A stretch of DNA of 64,000 nucleotides from Skermanella pratensis (lineage in GTDB: Bacteria > Pseudomonadota > Alphaproteobacteria > Azospirillales > Azospirillaceae), in the NCBI RefSeq assembly GCF_008843145.1, contig NZ_CP030265.1, positions 4,705,001 to 4,769,000 of the forward strand, in the 5' to 3' direction. Every line of letters starts with the position of its first letter. The stretch's first letter is position 1. The position numbers and the translations under genes are program-made. Below the pieces are notes generated by a model. The model ran no database searches, was not told the origin of the DNA, and was given only the letters and a program-made list of their open reading frames with translations. This document shows, piece by piece, positions 8,811 through 18,247 of the stretch.

Positions 8811-10223
8811 TCAGCCGAACCGGCCGAGGAAGCGGACCAGCCCGCGGGTCCGGCCGCTGAACAGCTTGGGCGTGTAGAAGCTTCCCGCCGCCCGTTTCCC
8901 GGCCTCGCCCAGGGTCGGGTACGGCGCGATCATCGACGCGACGGCGCCGATCTTGAGCTTCTGCGAGATGGCGAGGCACCAGACCTGGATCAGTTCGCCG
9001 GCATGGGCTCCCACGATCGAGGCGCCGAGAATCCGGCCGTTGGGCAGGGTTAGGACCTTGACCTTGCCCTCGGTGTCCCGTTCGGCCTGGGCGCGGTCGT
9101 TCTCCTCGAAACCCCAGGTCAGCACGCGCACGTCGCCATGGGCTTCCCGCGCCTGGGCCTCGGTCAGGCCGACATGGGCCAGTTCCGGCTCGGTATAGGT
9201 GACCCAGGGCAGCGCCGTGTAATCCACCTTGGCGGGCAGCCGGAACAGCGCGTTGCGGATTACGATCCCGGCGTGATAGCCGGCGATGTGGGTGAACTGC
9301 GGACCGCCGGCCACGTCGCCCACGGCATAGACCCGCCGGTTGGCGGTGCGCAGCCGGGCGTCGGTCGTCACCCCCTTGGAGGTGAACTCGATCCCGGCGA
9401 GATCCAGCCCGAGGCCGTCCACGTTGGCCTGCCGGCCGGCGGCCACCAGCAGATCGGAACCCTCGACCCGGCCGCCGTCGCCCAGCACGACGGCGATGCC
9501 GTTGCCGTGGCGCTCGACGCGGGCGATCTCCACCCCCTCGCGCAGGTCCACGCCCTCGGCCCTGACGCGCTCGCGCACCACCGCGACCAGGTCGGGATCG
9601 TCCTTGGGCAGGATGGCGTCCTTCTGGAGCACGGTGACCCGGACGCCCAATCGCCGGTGAGCCTGGGCCATCTCCATCCCGATCGGCCCGCCGCCGATCA
9701 CGATCAGGTGATCGGGAGCGGCCTTGCGTTCGAAGATCGTCTCGTTGGTCAGGTACGGCACGCCTTCGAGGCCCGGGATGGGCGGCGTCGCCGCGCGCGA
9801 TCCCGTCGCCAGCACGAAGCGGCGGGCGCGGACCGTGGTACCGCCGGCTTCCACCGCGTCCGGGCCGGTGAAGCGGGCCTGGGCCTGGATCACCCGGACG
9901 CCCAGACCCTCGAACCGCTGCACGGAGTCGTTGGGTGCTATGGCGGCGATCACGCCGTGGACATGGTCATGGACGCGGGCGAAATCGATTTCCGGCTCAT
10001 GGCCGTTCACGCCGAAGCGGCCGGCGTGGCGGACCGCGTCGGCCGCCCGCGCGGCGGCCAGCAGCGACTTCGACGGCACGCAGCCATAGTTGAGGCAGTC
10101 ACCGCCCATGGCGCCGCGCTCGATCAGGACGGTGGAGGCGCCCATCTGGACGGCGCCGGCCGCGACCGAAAGCCCGCCGGAACCGGCACCGATCACGCAG
10201 ATATCCGTCCTGATCTCAGCCAT
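8811..10223 (-). CDS. FAD-dependent pyridine nucleotide-disulfide oxidoreductase (mercuric reductase/Lpd-like)
   Basis: Cytosolic flavoenzyme of 470 residues. It has an N-terminal FAD-binding GAGSGG motif, redox-active cysteines in GGDCLNYGCVPSKSL, an NAD(P)H-binding GGGPIGMEMA, a second FAD motif YAVGDVAGG, and a C-terminal dimer domain with GAHAGELI and the Pro-Thr-Leu segment. There is no N-terminal heavy-metal domain and no C-terminal vicinal cysteine pair as in MerA, so mercury reduction is unlikely. Its gene overlaps the TVP38-family gene by 8 bp (translational coupling). This pairing, sometimes a fusion, is recurrent in proteobacteria. The start is the ATG at 10221-10223; the open frame runs further up inside the neighbour. 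Confidence 0.88.
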   Translation of the reverse strand: MAEIRTDICVIGAGSGGLSVAAGAVQMGASTVLIERGAMGGDCLNYGCVPSKSLLAAARAADAVRHAGRFGVNGHEPEIDFARVHDHVHGVIAAIAPNDSVQRFEGLGVRVIQAQARFTGPDAVEAGGTTVRARRFVLATGSRAATPPIPGLEGVPYLTNETIFERKAAPDHLIVIGGGPIGMEMAQAHRRLGVRVTVLQKDAILPKDDPDLVAVVRERVRAEGVDLREGVEIARVERHGNGIAVVLGDGGRVEGSDLLVAAGRQANVDGLGLDLAGIEFTSKGVTTDARLRTANRRVYAVGDVAGGPQFTHIAGYHAGIVIRNALFRLPAKVDYTALPWVTYTEPELAHVGLTEAQAREAHGDVRVLTWGFEENDRAQAERDTEGKVKVLTLPNGRILGASIVGAHAGELIQVWCLAISQKLKIGAVASMIAPYPTLGEAGKRAAGSFYTPKLFSGRTRGLVRFLGRFG

Positions 10224-10947
10224 TGGCGCGACTCCCCTTGAACTTCTTGTAGATGACCGGCACCAGGGCCAGCAGCGACAGCCCGGCGACCGGCAGCAGG
10301 ATCTCCGGCTTGAAGATGATCGACAGGTCCGGCGTGCCGCCCGCATCGAACACGGAGCCCACGCCGTTGCCGACCGAGGCATAGACGAAGCTGCCGGGGA
10401 TGATCCCCAGGAAGGTGCCGAGCGCGTAGGTGCCGAGCGGCACGCCCAGGAACGCCGGCACCAAATTGACCAGCCAGAACGGGAACAGCGGAACCAGCCG
10501 GAGGACCAGCAGGTAGCTGAGCGCGTTCTCGCGGAACCCCGCTTCCAGCCTTTCCATCCACGGCCCGGCCCGGCGGCGCAGCCCGCTGCCCAGGGCGGTC
10601 CGCGCGGCCAGGAACACGCCGACCGCGCCGAGCGTGGCGCCGGTGACCACGTAGATGCCGCCCGCCAGCGTCCCGAACAGGAATCCCCCCGCGATGGTCA
10701 GCACCGCGGCGCCCGGGATCGAGAAGGCGACGGCCGCCGCGTAGACCGCGATGAAGCCCAGCGGCGCCGCCACGGGATGCCGCGCGACCAGGTCGAGCAG
10801 GGTTTCCCGGTGTTCCCCGAGGCTGGAGAAGTTCAGGTACCGGTGCAGTCCGAGCGCGAAGAAGGCGACCAGCCCTGCGGCCAGCACCGCCAGCGGGAGG
10901 AATCGCTTCAGGTTGGAAGGTTCGGACATCGGTTCGGCGGCGGCCAT
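10216..10947 (-). CDS. TVP38/TMEM64 family (DedA superfamily) membrane protein
   Basis: Integral membrane protein of 243 residues with about six hydrophobic segments and the SNARE-associated/VTT core: GAAVLTIAGGFLFGTLAGG, then LVLRLVPLFPFWLVNLVPAFLGV and GTFLGIIPGSFVYASVGNG. DedA-superfamily proteins are linked to lipid scrambling or transport. The start is supported by GGAGAGGAAG a few bases upstream. It is the first gene of a two-gene operon with the flavin oxidoreductase, which suggests a membrane redox or lipid-linked process that is not defined. Confidence 0.9.
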   Translation of the reverse strand: MAAAEPMSEPSNLKRFLPLAVLAAGLVAFFALGLHRYLNFSSLGEHRETLLDLVARHPVAAPLGFIAVYAAAVAFSIPGAAVLTIAGGFLFGTLAGGIYVVTGATLGAVGVFLAARTALGSGLRRRAGPWMERLEAGFRENALSYLLVLRLVPLFPFWLVNLVPAFLGVPLGTYALGTFLGIIPGSFVYASVGNGVGSVFDAGGTPDLSIIFKPEILLPVAGLSLLALVPVIYKKFKGSRANG

Positions 10948-11020
10948 GGGGTCTTCCTCTCCATCGGCGGTGTGCTGTCGAGAGTTATCATCGGGCGACG
11001 CTCACCGGCCAGTCACCTTG

Positions 11021-11068
11021 CCGTGAGGTGGGCCGTGAGGTGGGCCGTGAGATGGGCCGTGAGGTTGG
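11021..11068. repeat. 12-bp tandem repeat, four units
   Basis: CCGTGAGGTGGG is repeated at 11021, 11033, 11045 (one change) and 11057 (one change), in the gap between the divergent TVP38-family and 260-residue genes. It could be a slippage-prone spacer in the promoter region. No function is visible. Confidence 0.85.
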
Positions 11069-11121
11069 TCGGCGGGGACGGTTGATCGGATCGTGACACA
11101 CGGCATCGGGGATCCAACGCC

Positions 11122-11904
11122 ATGGCCGAGAGAAAGAGCCGCCGGCCCGCCGAAATCGTCGAGCGCGGCAACATCTACTTCCTGTACCGCCCGAAGGTCC
11201 ACGGCGAGGGCGAGCCGGAGGAGAGCGCCGGCGGAATCGGCGACGTGGAGCGATTCCACATCGTCCTCCGCCCCGACGGGGAGGCTCGGTTCCGGCTGAT
11301 GACCATCGGCCGCAAGCGGCTGCCCGACGTCGAGGACCACGAGCGCAACTGGGGTTTCGTCGATCTGGTCGCCAAGAGCGCGAAGGAGGTCACATCGGAG
11401 CTGGGGGAGCAGCATTACCGGACGAAGACCCGGGGGGAGCGCGTACGTCCCGCCGCCCGTCCGGCCGGCGAGGGGGTGTACGTGCTGGCCAGGACCGGCC
11501 ATTCCCTGCATCTGGCCTACGCCCTCGAGCTTCCGGAAGCGCCAGGCCCGGTCCAGAGGGAGCTGAACATACTGCCGGAGAGCAGCTTCGCGCTGTCGAT
11601 CAAGAATCCCGAGAAGGGATCGCCCGCCGACGCCGGGCTGGACGGAAAACGGGAAGCGGACTATCCCGACAAGCTCCGGAAGGAATTCCGCGACCGCCGC
11701 TTCGCGACCGAGGACACCCGCCTGCTCGACTATGCCGGGGCCGAGTTCATCCTGGTCGGCGCCGGGCGGGACGTTGAACGCGACCTCGGCATCGCGCTGG
11801 ACCCCAAGGACGAGTCGGAAAAGTCCGCCGACATCTTCACCCAGCTCCGCCTCGCCAAGGGCAGGCACCCGATCGAGCCGCTGCTGACCGGCAAGTGGAG
11901 TTGA
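11122..11904 (+). CDS. conserved-looking hypothetical protein
   Basis: A 260-residue soluble protein without signal peptide or membrane helix. The first half alternates beta-strand-like segments (GNIYFLYRPKV, VERFHIVLRPDG, ARFRLMTIGRKRLP). The second half has charged loops, EYPD/KLRKEFRDRRF-like helix and an end segment AEFILVGAGRDVERDLGI. The ATG at 11122 is the first in a long frame with normal codon bias. It sits between the 12-bp repeats and rpmH, transcribed the same way as rpmH. I do not recognise the family. Confidence 0.7.
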   Translation: MAERKSRRPAEIVERGNIYFLYRPKVHGEGEPEESAGGIGDVERFHIVLRPDGEARFRLMTIGRKRLPDVEDHERNWGFVDLVAKSAKEVTSELGEQHYRTKTRGERVRPAARPAGEGVYVLARTGHSLHLAYALELPEAPGPVQRELNILPESSFALSIKNPEKGSPADAGLDGKREADYPDKLRKEFRDRRFATEDTRLLDYAGAEFILVGAGRDVERDLGIALDPKDESEKSADIFTQLRLAKGRHPIEPLLTGKWS

Positions 11905-11987
11905 CGAACTTGGATTGACTCACGGGGTTCGGGCCCCTATACACCGTCCTTCGTTTTCCAGTCACCAGTTTGAACGGAGTGTGTGTC

Positions 11988-12122
11988 GTGAAACGCACGT
12001 ACCAGCCGAGTAAGATCGTGCGCAAGCGCCGGCACGGTTTTCGCGCCCGTATGGCAACCGTGGGTGGTCGCCGGATTCTGTCCGCCCGCCGGTCCAAGGG
12101 CCGCAAGCGCCTCAGCGCTTAA
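11988..12122 (+). CDS. rpmH: 50S ribosomal protein L34
   Basis: Ribosomal large-subunit protein of 44 residues beginning [20 protein letters not shown] and ending RKRLSA, exactly the family length and pattern. The start codon is GTG at 11988, because no in-frame ATG precedes KRTYQPS. It heads the conserved rpmH-rnpA-yidD-yidC order, six bases before rnpA. Confidence 0.97.
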   Translation: MKRTYQPSKIVRKRRHGFRARMATVGGRRILSARRSKGRKRLSA

Positions 12123-12127
12123 GCCCG

Positions 12128-12541
12128 ATGCCGCCCGAGGGGAGCGCGCCCGGGCTCGGGCGCCTCAAGCGGCGGCCGGAATTTCTCGCTGTAGCCGGCG
12201 CACGCCGTAAATGGGTTGCTCCCGGCCTGATCCTGCAAGCCCGCCGCCATGACGATCGCCAGCGCCCCGGTGCCGGCGAAGCGTCCGTGCGAGTGGGCTT
12301 TACGGCCAGCAAGAAGGTCGGCAACGCCGTGGCCCGCAACCGGGCGAAACGGCGCCTCCGCGCGCTCTCGGCGGAGATCCTGGCCGAGCATGGCGCCCCC
12401 GACACGGATTTCGTGCTGATCGCCCGCGGCGAGACGCTGGTCCGTCCGTGGGACGAGCTTCGCCGGGACCTGACGACCTGCCTCAAGCGCCTGAAGGCGT
12501 GGCGCGCGCAACGTGAGACGGACCGATGCGGGACCGGATGA
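12128..12541 (+). CDS. rnpA: ribonuclease P protein component
   Basis: Protein subunit of RNase P, which matures tRNA 5' ends. Of 137 residues, the diagnostic RNR signature is RVGFTASKKVGNAVARNRAK, preceded by the LKRRPEFLAV N-terminal segment and followed by LRRDLTTCLKRL. It starts six bases after rpmH and its stop overlaps the start region of yidD, so translation is coupled. The extended C-terminus (ETDRCGTG) is not conserved. Confidence 0.96.
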   Translation: MPPEGSAPGLGRLKRRPEFLAVAGARRKWVAPGLILQARRHDDRQRPGAGEASVRVGFTASKKVGNAVARNRAKRRLRALSAEILAEHGAPDTDFVLIARGETLVRPWDELRRDLTTCLKRLKAWRAQRETDRCGTG

Positions 12542-12882
12542 TGAGCGGCGGCACGACGGATACATGCTCCGGGGGCACGAGCCCGGCGGCATGGCTGATG
12601 CGCGCCCTGGTCAGGGTTTACCAGTGGACCTTGGCCCCGGTTCTGGGCAACAACTGCCGTTTCGAACCAAGCTGTTCCAACTACGCGCTGGAAGCGTTAT
12701 CTAAGCATGGCGCGATCCGCGGCGGCCTGATGGCCGCTTGGCGCATCCTGCGGTGCAATCCGTGGGGCGGAGCAGGCTGGGACCCGGTGCCGGATGCTGG
12801 AAATGCCGGCGCCGATCAAGCCGATACCGGACCGGCCAACAAACATAAGATTCATAACAGATGCGACCACGGCAGGGACTGA
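12526..12882 (+). CDS. yidD: membrane protein insertion efficiency factor YidD
   Basis: Small amphipathic inner-membrane-associated protein that assists YidC-dependent insertion. Family signatures are CRFEPSCSNYALEAL with the invariant cysteines and RCNPWGGAGWDPVP. The first ATG is at 12526, inside rnpA. The ATG at 12538, in a four-base overlap with the rnpA stop, is an equally good or better start. After the conserved core the protein carries about 30 extra residues rich in Ala/Asp/His. It sits directly before yidC, as in most bacteria. Confidence 0.92.
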   Translation: MRDRMMSGGTTDTCSGGTSPAAWLMRALVRVYQWTLAPVLGNNCRFEPSCSNYALEALSKHGAIRGGLMAAWRILRCNPWGGAGWDPVPDAGNAGADQADTGPANKHKIHNRCDHGRD

Positions 12883-12891
12883 CCAGGATCC

Positions 12892-14637
12892 ATGACTGAC
12901 CAGCGCAACCTCCTCGTGGCGATCCTGCTGTCGATCGTCATCCTGCTCGGATTTCAGTACTTCTACGAAATCCCGCGCATGGAACAGCGCAAGGCGGAAT
13001 TGGCGCAGCAGCGCGCGGAAGAGCAGGCCCGCCTGCCCGCTCCGACCACCCCGGAAGGCGTCACCGCCGACGGGTCGCCGGTTCCGATCCCCGGGGCTCC
13101 GGCCGCGGGCGCCCCGCAGGACCGTGCCCAGGTGGTGGCGACCGGGCAGCGCGTCCGGATCGACACGCCGCGCCTGCACGGCACGATCTCGACCGTAGGC
13201 GCGCGGATCGACGACTTGACGCTGGCCGACTACCACGTGACGCCGGACCGCGGCAGCCCGGAGATCGTGCTGCTCTCCCCCGCCGGAACCACCCAGCCCT
13301 ATTACGCCGAGTTCGGCTGGGTGCCGGCCGCCGGGACCAACCAGCCGGTACCGAACGCCTCCACCCAGTGGACCGCGCCGACCGAGCCGCTGACGCCGAA
13401 CAATCCGGTCACCATGACCTGGGACAACGGCCAGGGGCTGGTGTTCGAAAAGACCTTCACGGTCGACCAGAACTACATGTTCTCGGTGACCCAGCGGGTG
13501 CGCAACAACACCGGCGCGCCGGTATCCCTGGTCCCCTACGGCCTGGTGTCGCGCCACGGCACGCCGCCGACGCTGGGATATTACATCCTGCACGAAGGTC
13601 CGCTGGGCGTCTTCAACGGAACGCTGCACGAGTACAAGTACGGCGACCTCAAGGAAGACGGCAACATCCAGTACCAGACCACCGGCGGCTGGATGGGCAT
13701 CACCGACAAGTATTGGCTGGTGTCGCTGATCCCGGACCAGAACGGCGAGTTCCGGTCGCAGATGCGCCACACCACGGCGAACGGCCAGGACCGCTACCAG
13801 GTCGACTATACCGGCCAGCCGGTCACCATCGCGGCGGGCGAGAGCACCGAGACGACCAACCGCCTGTTCGCCGGCGCCAAGCAGGTCAAGCTGCTGGACG
13901 CCTACGCGGACCAGTACGGCATCAAGAACTTCGACCTCGCGATCGACTTCGGCTGGTTCTACTTCCTGACCAAGCCGTTCTTCTACGCGCTGGATTTCTT
14001 CGGCACGCTGTTCGGCAATTTCGGCGTGGCGATCCTGGTGTTCACCGTCTGCGTCAAGGCGGTCTTCTTCCCCCTGGCCAACAAGTCCTACAAGGCCATG
14101 AGCAAGATGAAGGCCCTGCAGCCGGAGATGACGAAGATCCGCGAGCGCTTCGGCGACGACCGCCAGCGGATGAGCCAGGAGATGATGGCGCTGTACAAGC
14201 GCGAGAAGGCCAACCCGGTCAGCGGCTGCCTGCCGATCCTGATCCAGATCCCGGTGTTCTTCGCGCTCTACAAGGTGCTGTTCGTCACCATCGAGATGCG
14301 GCACGCGCCGTTCTTCGGCTGGATCAAGGACCTGTCGGCCCCCGATCCGACCACCATCTTCAACCTGTTCGGCCTGTTCCCCTGGGACCCGCCGAGCCTG
14401 CTCCACCTGGGCGTCTGGCCGATCATCATGGGCATCACGATGTACCTGCAGCAGAAGCTGAACCCGGCCCCGCCGGACCCGGTGCAGGCGAAGGTGTTCA
14501 TGGCGCTGCCCTTCGTCTTCACCTTCATGCTGGCCAGCTTCCCGGCCGGACTGGTGATCTACTGGGCCTGGAACAACAGCCTGTCGATCCTGCAGCAGTG
14601 GATCATCATGCGCCGCATGGGCGTCAAGGTGACCTGA
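12892..14637 (+). CDS. yidC: membrane protein insertase YidC
   Basis: Essential inner-membrane insertase of 581 residues, working with or without SecYEG. It has an N-terminal anchor (LLVAILLSIVILLGFQYF), a Pro/Ala-rich linker, a large periplasmic beta domain (about residues 85-345), then the conserved five-helix Oxa1 core from about 355 (FFYALDFFGTLFGNFGVAIL, MKALQPEMTKIRERFGDD, NPVSGCLPILIQIPVFFALY). The positively charged cytosolic loop and the C-terminal helix (LVIYWAWNNSLSILQQW) are intact. It starts 9 bp after yidD. Confidence 0.97.
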   Translation: MTDQRNLLVAILLSIVILLGFQYFYEIPRMEQRKAELAQQRAEEQARLPAPTTPEGVTADGSPVPIPGAPAAGAPQDRAQVVATGQRVRIDTPRLHGTISTVGARIDDLTLADYHVTPDRGSPEIVLLSPAGTTQPYYAEFGWVPAAGTNQPVPNASTQWTAPTEPLTPNNPVTMTWDNGQGLVFEKTFTVDQNYMFSVTQRVRNNTGAPVSLVPYGLVSRHGTPPTLGYYILHEGPLGVFNGTLHEYKYGDLKEDGNIQYQTTGGWMGITDKYWLVSLIPDQNGEFRSQMRHTTANGQDRYQVDYTGQPVTIAAGESTETTNRLFAGAKQVKLLDAYADQYGIKNFDLAIDFGWFYFLTKPFFYALDFFGTLFGNFGVAILVFTVCVKAVFFPLANKSYKAMSKMKALQPEMTKIRERFGDDRQRMSQEMMALYKREKANPVSGCLPILIQIPVFFALYKVLFVTIEMRHAPFFGWIKDLSAPDPTTIFNLFGLFPWDPPSLLHLGVWPIIMGITMYLQQKLNPAPPDPVQAKVFMALPFVFTFMLASFPAGLVIYWAWNNSLSILQQWIIMRRMGVKVT

Positions 14638-14711
14638 CGAGGCAACCCCGCTCCGACAGCGCCGCCCCGGGCAACCGCGGGCGGCGTTCGTCGTTATGAG
14701 AGACGGGCCCG

Positions 14712-14756
14712 GCACGAGAGAAGCCAGCACGAGAGAAGCCAGCACGAGAGTAGAAG
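14712..14756. repeat. 15-bp tandem repeat in the engB leader
   Basis: GCACGAGAGAAGCCA occurs perfectly at 14712-14726 and 14727-14741, with a degenerate third unit at 14742-14756 that runs into the engB ribosome-binding site (GAAGGA). Unit number may vary between strains. Confidence 0.85.
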
Positions 14757-14760
14757 GAAC

Positions 14761-15435
14761 ATGACCGCCATGACCGGCCCGATCACCCCGACCCTGATGC
14801 CCGAGCAGACCGAGTCCGGCCTGGAGGAAGGCCGGCTGCTGTTCGCCAAGGAGTGCAACTTCATCTGGGGCGCCGCCGACGAGGCCAACCTGCCCGAGGC
14901 GACCCTGCCGGAGATCGCCTTCGCCGGCCGGTCCAATGTCGGCAAGTCGAGCCTGGTCAACGCGCTCACCGGCCGCAAGACGCTGGCCAGGACCTCCAAC
15001 ACGCCGGGACGCACCCAGCAGCTCAACTTCTTCGACCTGGGCGGCAGGATGATCCTGGTCGACCTGCCCGGCTACGGCTATGCCAAGGAATCCAAGACCA
15101 AGGTCGCCGCCTGGACCGGGCTCGTGAAGAACTACCTGAAGGGCCGCGTCACGCTCCGCCGGATCTGCCTGCTGATCGACGGCCGCCACGGGCTGAAGCC
15201 CAACGACGTCGAGATCATGGACATGCTCGATAAGGCCGCGGTGCCCTATCAGGTCGTGCTGACCAAGATGGACAAAGTGAACAAGGCCGAGCAGGCCGCC
15301 GTCGTGGAGAAGACCGTGGCCGGCCTGAAGAAGCACCCCGCCGCCCATCCCGAGGTGGCCTCGACCAGTTCCGAGGAAGGCACCGGCATCACGGAGCTGC
15401 GCGCCAGCCTGGCGACGCTGGCGCTGCCGGCCTGA
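14761..15435 (+). CDS. yihA: ribosome biogenesis GTP-binding protein YihA/YsxC (EngB)
   Basis: TrmE-Era-like small GTPase of 224 residues needed for large-subunit assembly. G1 is GRSNVGKSS (about residues 58-66), the switch region TSNTPGRTQQLNFF, G3 DLPGYGYAK, G4 TKMDK and a C-terminal S-rich G5-like STSSEEGTG. It follows yidC after 120 bp holding the 15-bp repeats. A second ATG three codons in is a possible start. The gene order yidC-engB-argB is common in alphaproteobacteria. Confidence 0.96.
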   Translation: MTAMTGPITPTLMPEQTESGLEEGRLLFAKECNFIWGAADEANLPEATLPEIAFAGRSNVGKSSLVNALTGRKTLARTSNTPGRTQQLNFFDLGGRMILVDLPGYGYAKESKTKVAAWTGLVKNYLKGRVTLRRICLLIDGRHGLKPNDVEIMDMLDKAAVPYQVVLTKMDKVNKAEQAAVVEKTVAGLKKHPAAHPEVASTSSEEGTGITELRASLATLALPA

Positions 15436-15590
15436 CCGGATTGACCTGACCGGGTTCGCCTGACCGGCCTCGGCCGGGGCGGGACGCGAAGTCACAGCAG
15501 TGTTGCGACCGAATCACTTGCAACGGTAAAGCGGTCTGTCGCAAAACCGCCGCTAGCAGGCACCGCCCCATTGACTTAGAGTTCCGCGCC

Positions 15591-16517
15591 ATGAGCGAAC
15601 CGACCGTCCCCCCCGCCCCGCCGCAGCTTTCCCGCGAGGAATGGCTGAACAAGGCCCGGACCCTGTCCGAGGCCCTTCCCTACATGCGCCGCTATTCCGG
15701 CCGCACCTTCGTGATCAAGTATGGCGGCCATGCGATGGGCGACGAGTCGCTGGGCGAGCTGTTCGCCCGGGACGTCGTGCTGCTGAAGCAGGTCGGCATC
15801 AACCCCGTGGTCGTCCACGGCGGCGGGCCGCAGATCGGCGCCATGCTGGAGCGGCTGAAGATCAAGAGCTCGTTCATCGACGGCCTGCGCGTCACCGACA
15901 AGGAGACGGTGGACATCGTCGAGATGGTCCTGTCCGGCTCCATCAACAAGCAGATCGTCACCGCGATCAACAACCAGGGCGGCAAGGCGGTCGGCTTGTC
16001 CGGCAAGGACGGCCACCTGATCAGCGCGCGCAAGCTTCGCCGGACCCAGCGGGACACCGACAGCAACATAGAGAAGATCCTGGACCTGGGCTTCGTCGGC
16101 GAGCCGTACCAGGTGAACCCGCAGATCCTGGAGACCTTCGAGAAGTCGGACGTGATCCCGGTGATCGCGCCGATCGGCCTGGGCCGCAACGGCGAGACCT
16201 ACAACATCAACGCCGACACGGCGGCCGGCGCCATCGCCGCCGCGCTGGGAGCCACCCGCCTGTTCCTGCTGACCGACGTCGTCGGCGTCCTGGACAAGCA
16301 GAAGAACCTGATCCCCAACATGATGCTGGAGGACGCCCGGCGATACATGACCGACGGCACCATCACCGGCGGCATGATCCCGAAGATCGAGACCTGCATC
16401 TCTGCGGTCGAGCAGGGCGTCGACGCCTCGGTCATCCTGGACGGCCGGGTACCCCACGCCCTGCTGCTGGAAATCTTCACCGAAGGCGGCGCCGGAACGA
16501 TGATCGGGCGGGACTGA
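15591..16517 (+). CDS. argB: acetylglutamate kinase
   Basis: Second enzyme of arginine synthesis, phosphorylating N-acetylglutamate. At 308 residues it shows the amino-acid kinase fold: [10 protein letters not shown] near residue 43, [14 protein letters not shown], the [20 protein letters not shown] nucleotide region and [10 protein letters not shown] towards the C-terminus. The N-terminal helix ([20 protein letters not shown]) is of the type associated with hexameric, arginine-inhibited ArgB; feedback inhibition is therefore inferred. A 155-bp gap separates it from engB, so it may have its own promoter. Confidence 0.97.
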   Translation: MSEPTVPPAPPQLSREEWLNKARTLSEALPYMRRYSGRTFVIKYGGHAMGDESLGELFARDVVLLKQVGINPVVVHGGGPQIGAMLERLKIKSSFIDGLRVTDKETVDIVEMVLSGSINKQIVTAINNQGGKAVGLSGKDGHLISARKLRRTQRDTDSNIEKILDLGFVGEPYQVNPQILETFEKSDVIPVIAPIGLGRNGETYNINADTAAGAIAAALGATRLFLLTDVVGVLDKQKNLIPNMMLEDARRYMTDGTITGGMIPKIETCISAVEQGVDASVILDGRVPHALLLEIFTEGGAGTMIGRD

Positions 16518-16660
16518 GGGGCTCCCTCGGGGAACCCGGTTCCCCCGAATCACCGTTGAAGGTTTCGATCCGCGAATGCAGCGTCGCACATCCGGCTAGA
16601 GCAGTTCCCGAACAGGTTGAACCGCTCTGGCCCATGCAGCCTGCCGCTCCATTCGCCGCG

Positions 16661-16682
16661 ATGCGTTGGGCCACGGCCCAAC
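16661..16682. repeat. REP-like palindrome flanking IS copy 1 (left)
   Basis: GTTGGGCC-AC-GGCCCAAC at 16665-16682, preceded by GATGC, directly abuts the IS left end. It is one arm of an inverted pair; the partner is at 18226-18243 beyond the IS. GCCCAACC at 16676-16683 is the left half of the predicted bridge-RNA target. Confidence 0.85.
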
Positions 16683-16708
16683 CTTGTCTTTTGGTGACGT
16701 TGTATAGA
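16683..16708 (+). promoter_or_regulatory. promoter half completed only in the circular IS form
   Basis: The -10 element is TATAGA at 16703-16708. In the inserted element the bases 17 bp upstream are AACCTT, a poor -35. If the IS ends join as a circle through one CT, the right end (TTG at 18177-18179) plus CTT yields TTGCTT with exactly 17 bp to TATAGA, a good sigma-70 promoter. This circle-dependent promoter is described for IS110-family elements such as IS621. Confidence 0.7.
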
Positions 16709-16713
16709 GGTTT

Positions 16714-17891
<1,178 letters not shown>

Positions 17892-17943
17892 GCCCCATCC
17901 CTTTGTTCGACCGGCGGCACCATCCCTCCGTCCCGACCTGAGG

Positions 17944-18046
17944 GTCCAGCGGGCGGCGGGCGGAGCGGCGGTCAAGGAGGGCCGAAGGCCACCGCGGAGC
18001 GGCGCGCAGCGTCCTTGATGGCCGCTCCGCCCGCCGCCCGCTGGAC
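17944..18046. other. long perfect hairpin in the 3' end of IS copy 1
   Basis: A 26-bp perfect inverted repeat (17944-17969 with 18021-18046, GC-rich) encloses a second pairing TCAAGGA/TCCTTGA (17972-17978 with 18012-18018). A separate CCGCCG/CGGCGG stem-loop lies at 18080-18105. The structure starts 53 bp after the recombinase stop. It may act as a transcription terminator that insulates the element, or as part of end recognition. It is not the usual bridge RNA position for this IS subgroup. Confidence 0.75.
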
Positions 18047-18181
18047 CGAGGTGGGGGCGGCCAAGAGCACGTCCGACAACCGCCGCGGCAAACCGCTGAC
18101 GGCGGCGTCTTCCCGTGACCATGCATGCTGCTTGAAGTTGTATATCCACACCCAACGATGCGGCTCACAAAAACAGTTGCT

Positions 18182-18247
18182 ACGGTTTGATGCAGGGCAG
18201 AGGTGATGCGAGCCGTCGATAGTAGGTTGGGCCGTGGCCCAACGCAT
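18182..18247. repeat. REP-like repeat core and palindrome flanking IS copy 1 (right)
   Basis: A roughly 40-bp conserved core (18185-18224, beginning GGTTTGATGC) is followed by the palindrome GTTGGGCC-GT-GGCCCAAC at 18226-18243. The central GT mirrors the AC of the left palindrome. On the minus strand 18222-18232 reads GCCCAACCTAC, a near-complete unoccupied target for the same bridge RNA. Confidence 0.8.

Noticed and set aside
8811-10223. Mercuric reductase
   Set aside because: There is no heavy-metal domain, no C-terminal cysteine pair and no mer genes nearby.
12697-15495. Minus-strand open frame of about 930 codons opposite yidC and engB
   Set aside because: Antisense of two essential genes; composition is typical of shadow frames.
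17892-18181. Bridge RNA in the 3' end of the IS, as in the IS1111 subgroup
   Set aside because: The 3' end contains a strong hairpin but no segments matching the target and donor in the required way, while the 5' end has all four.
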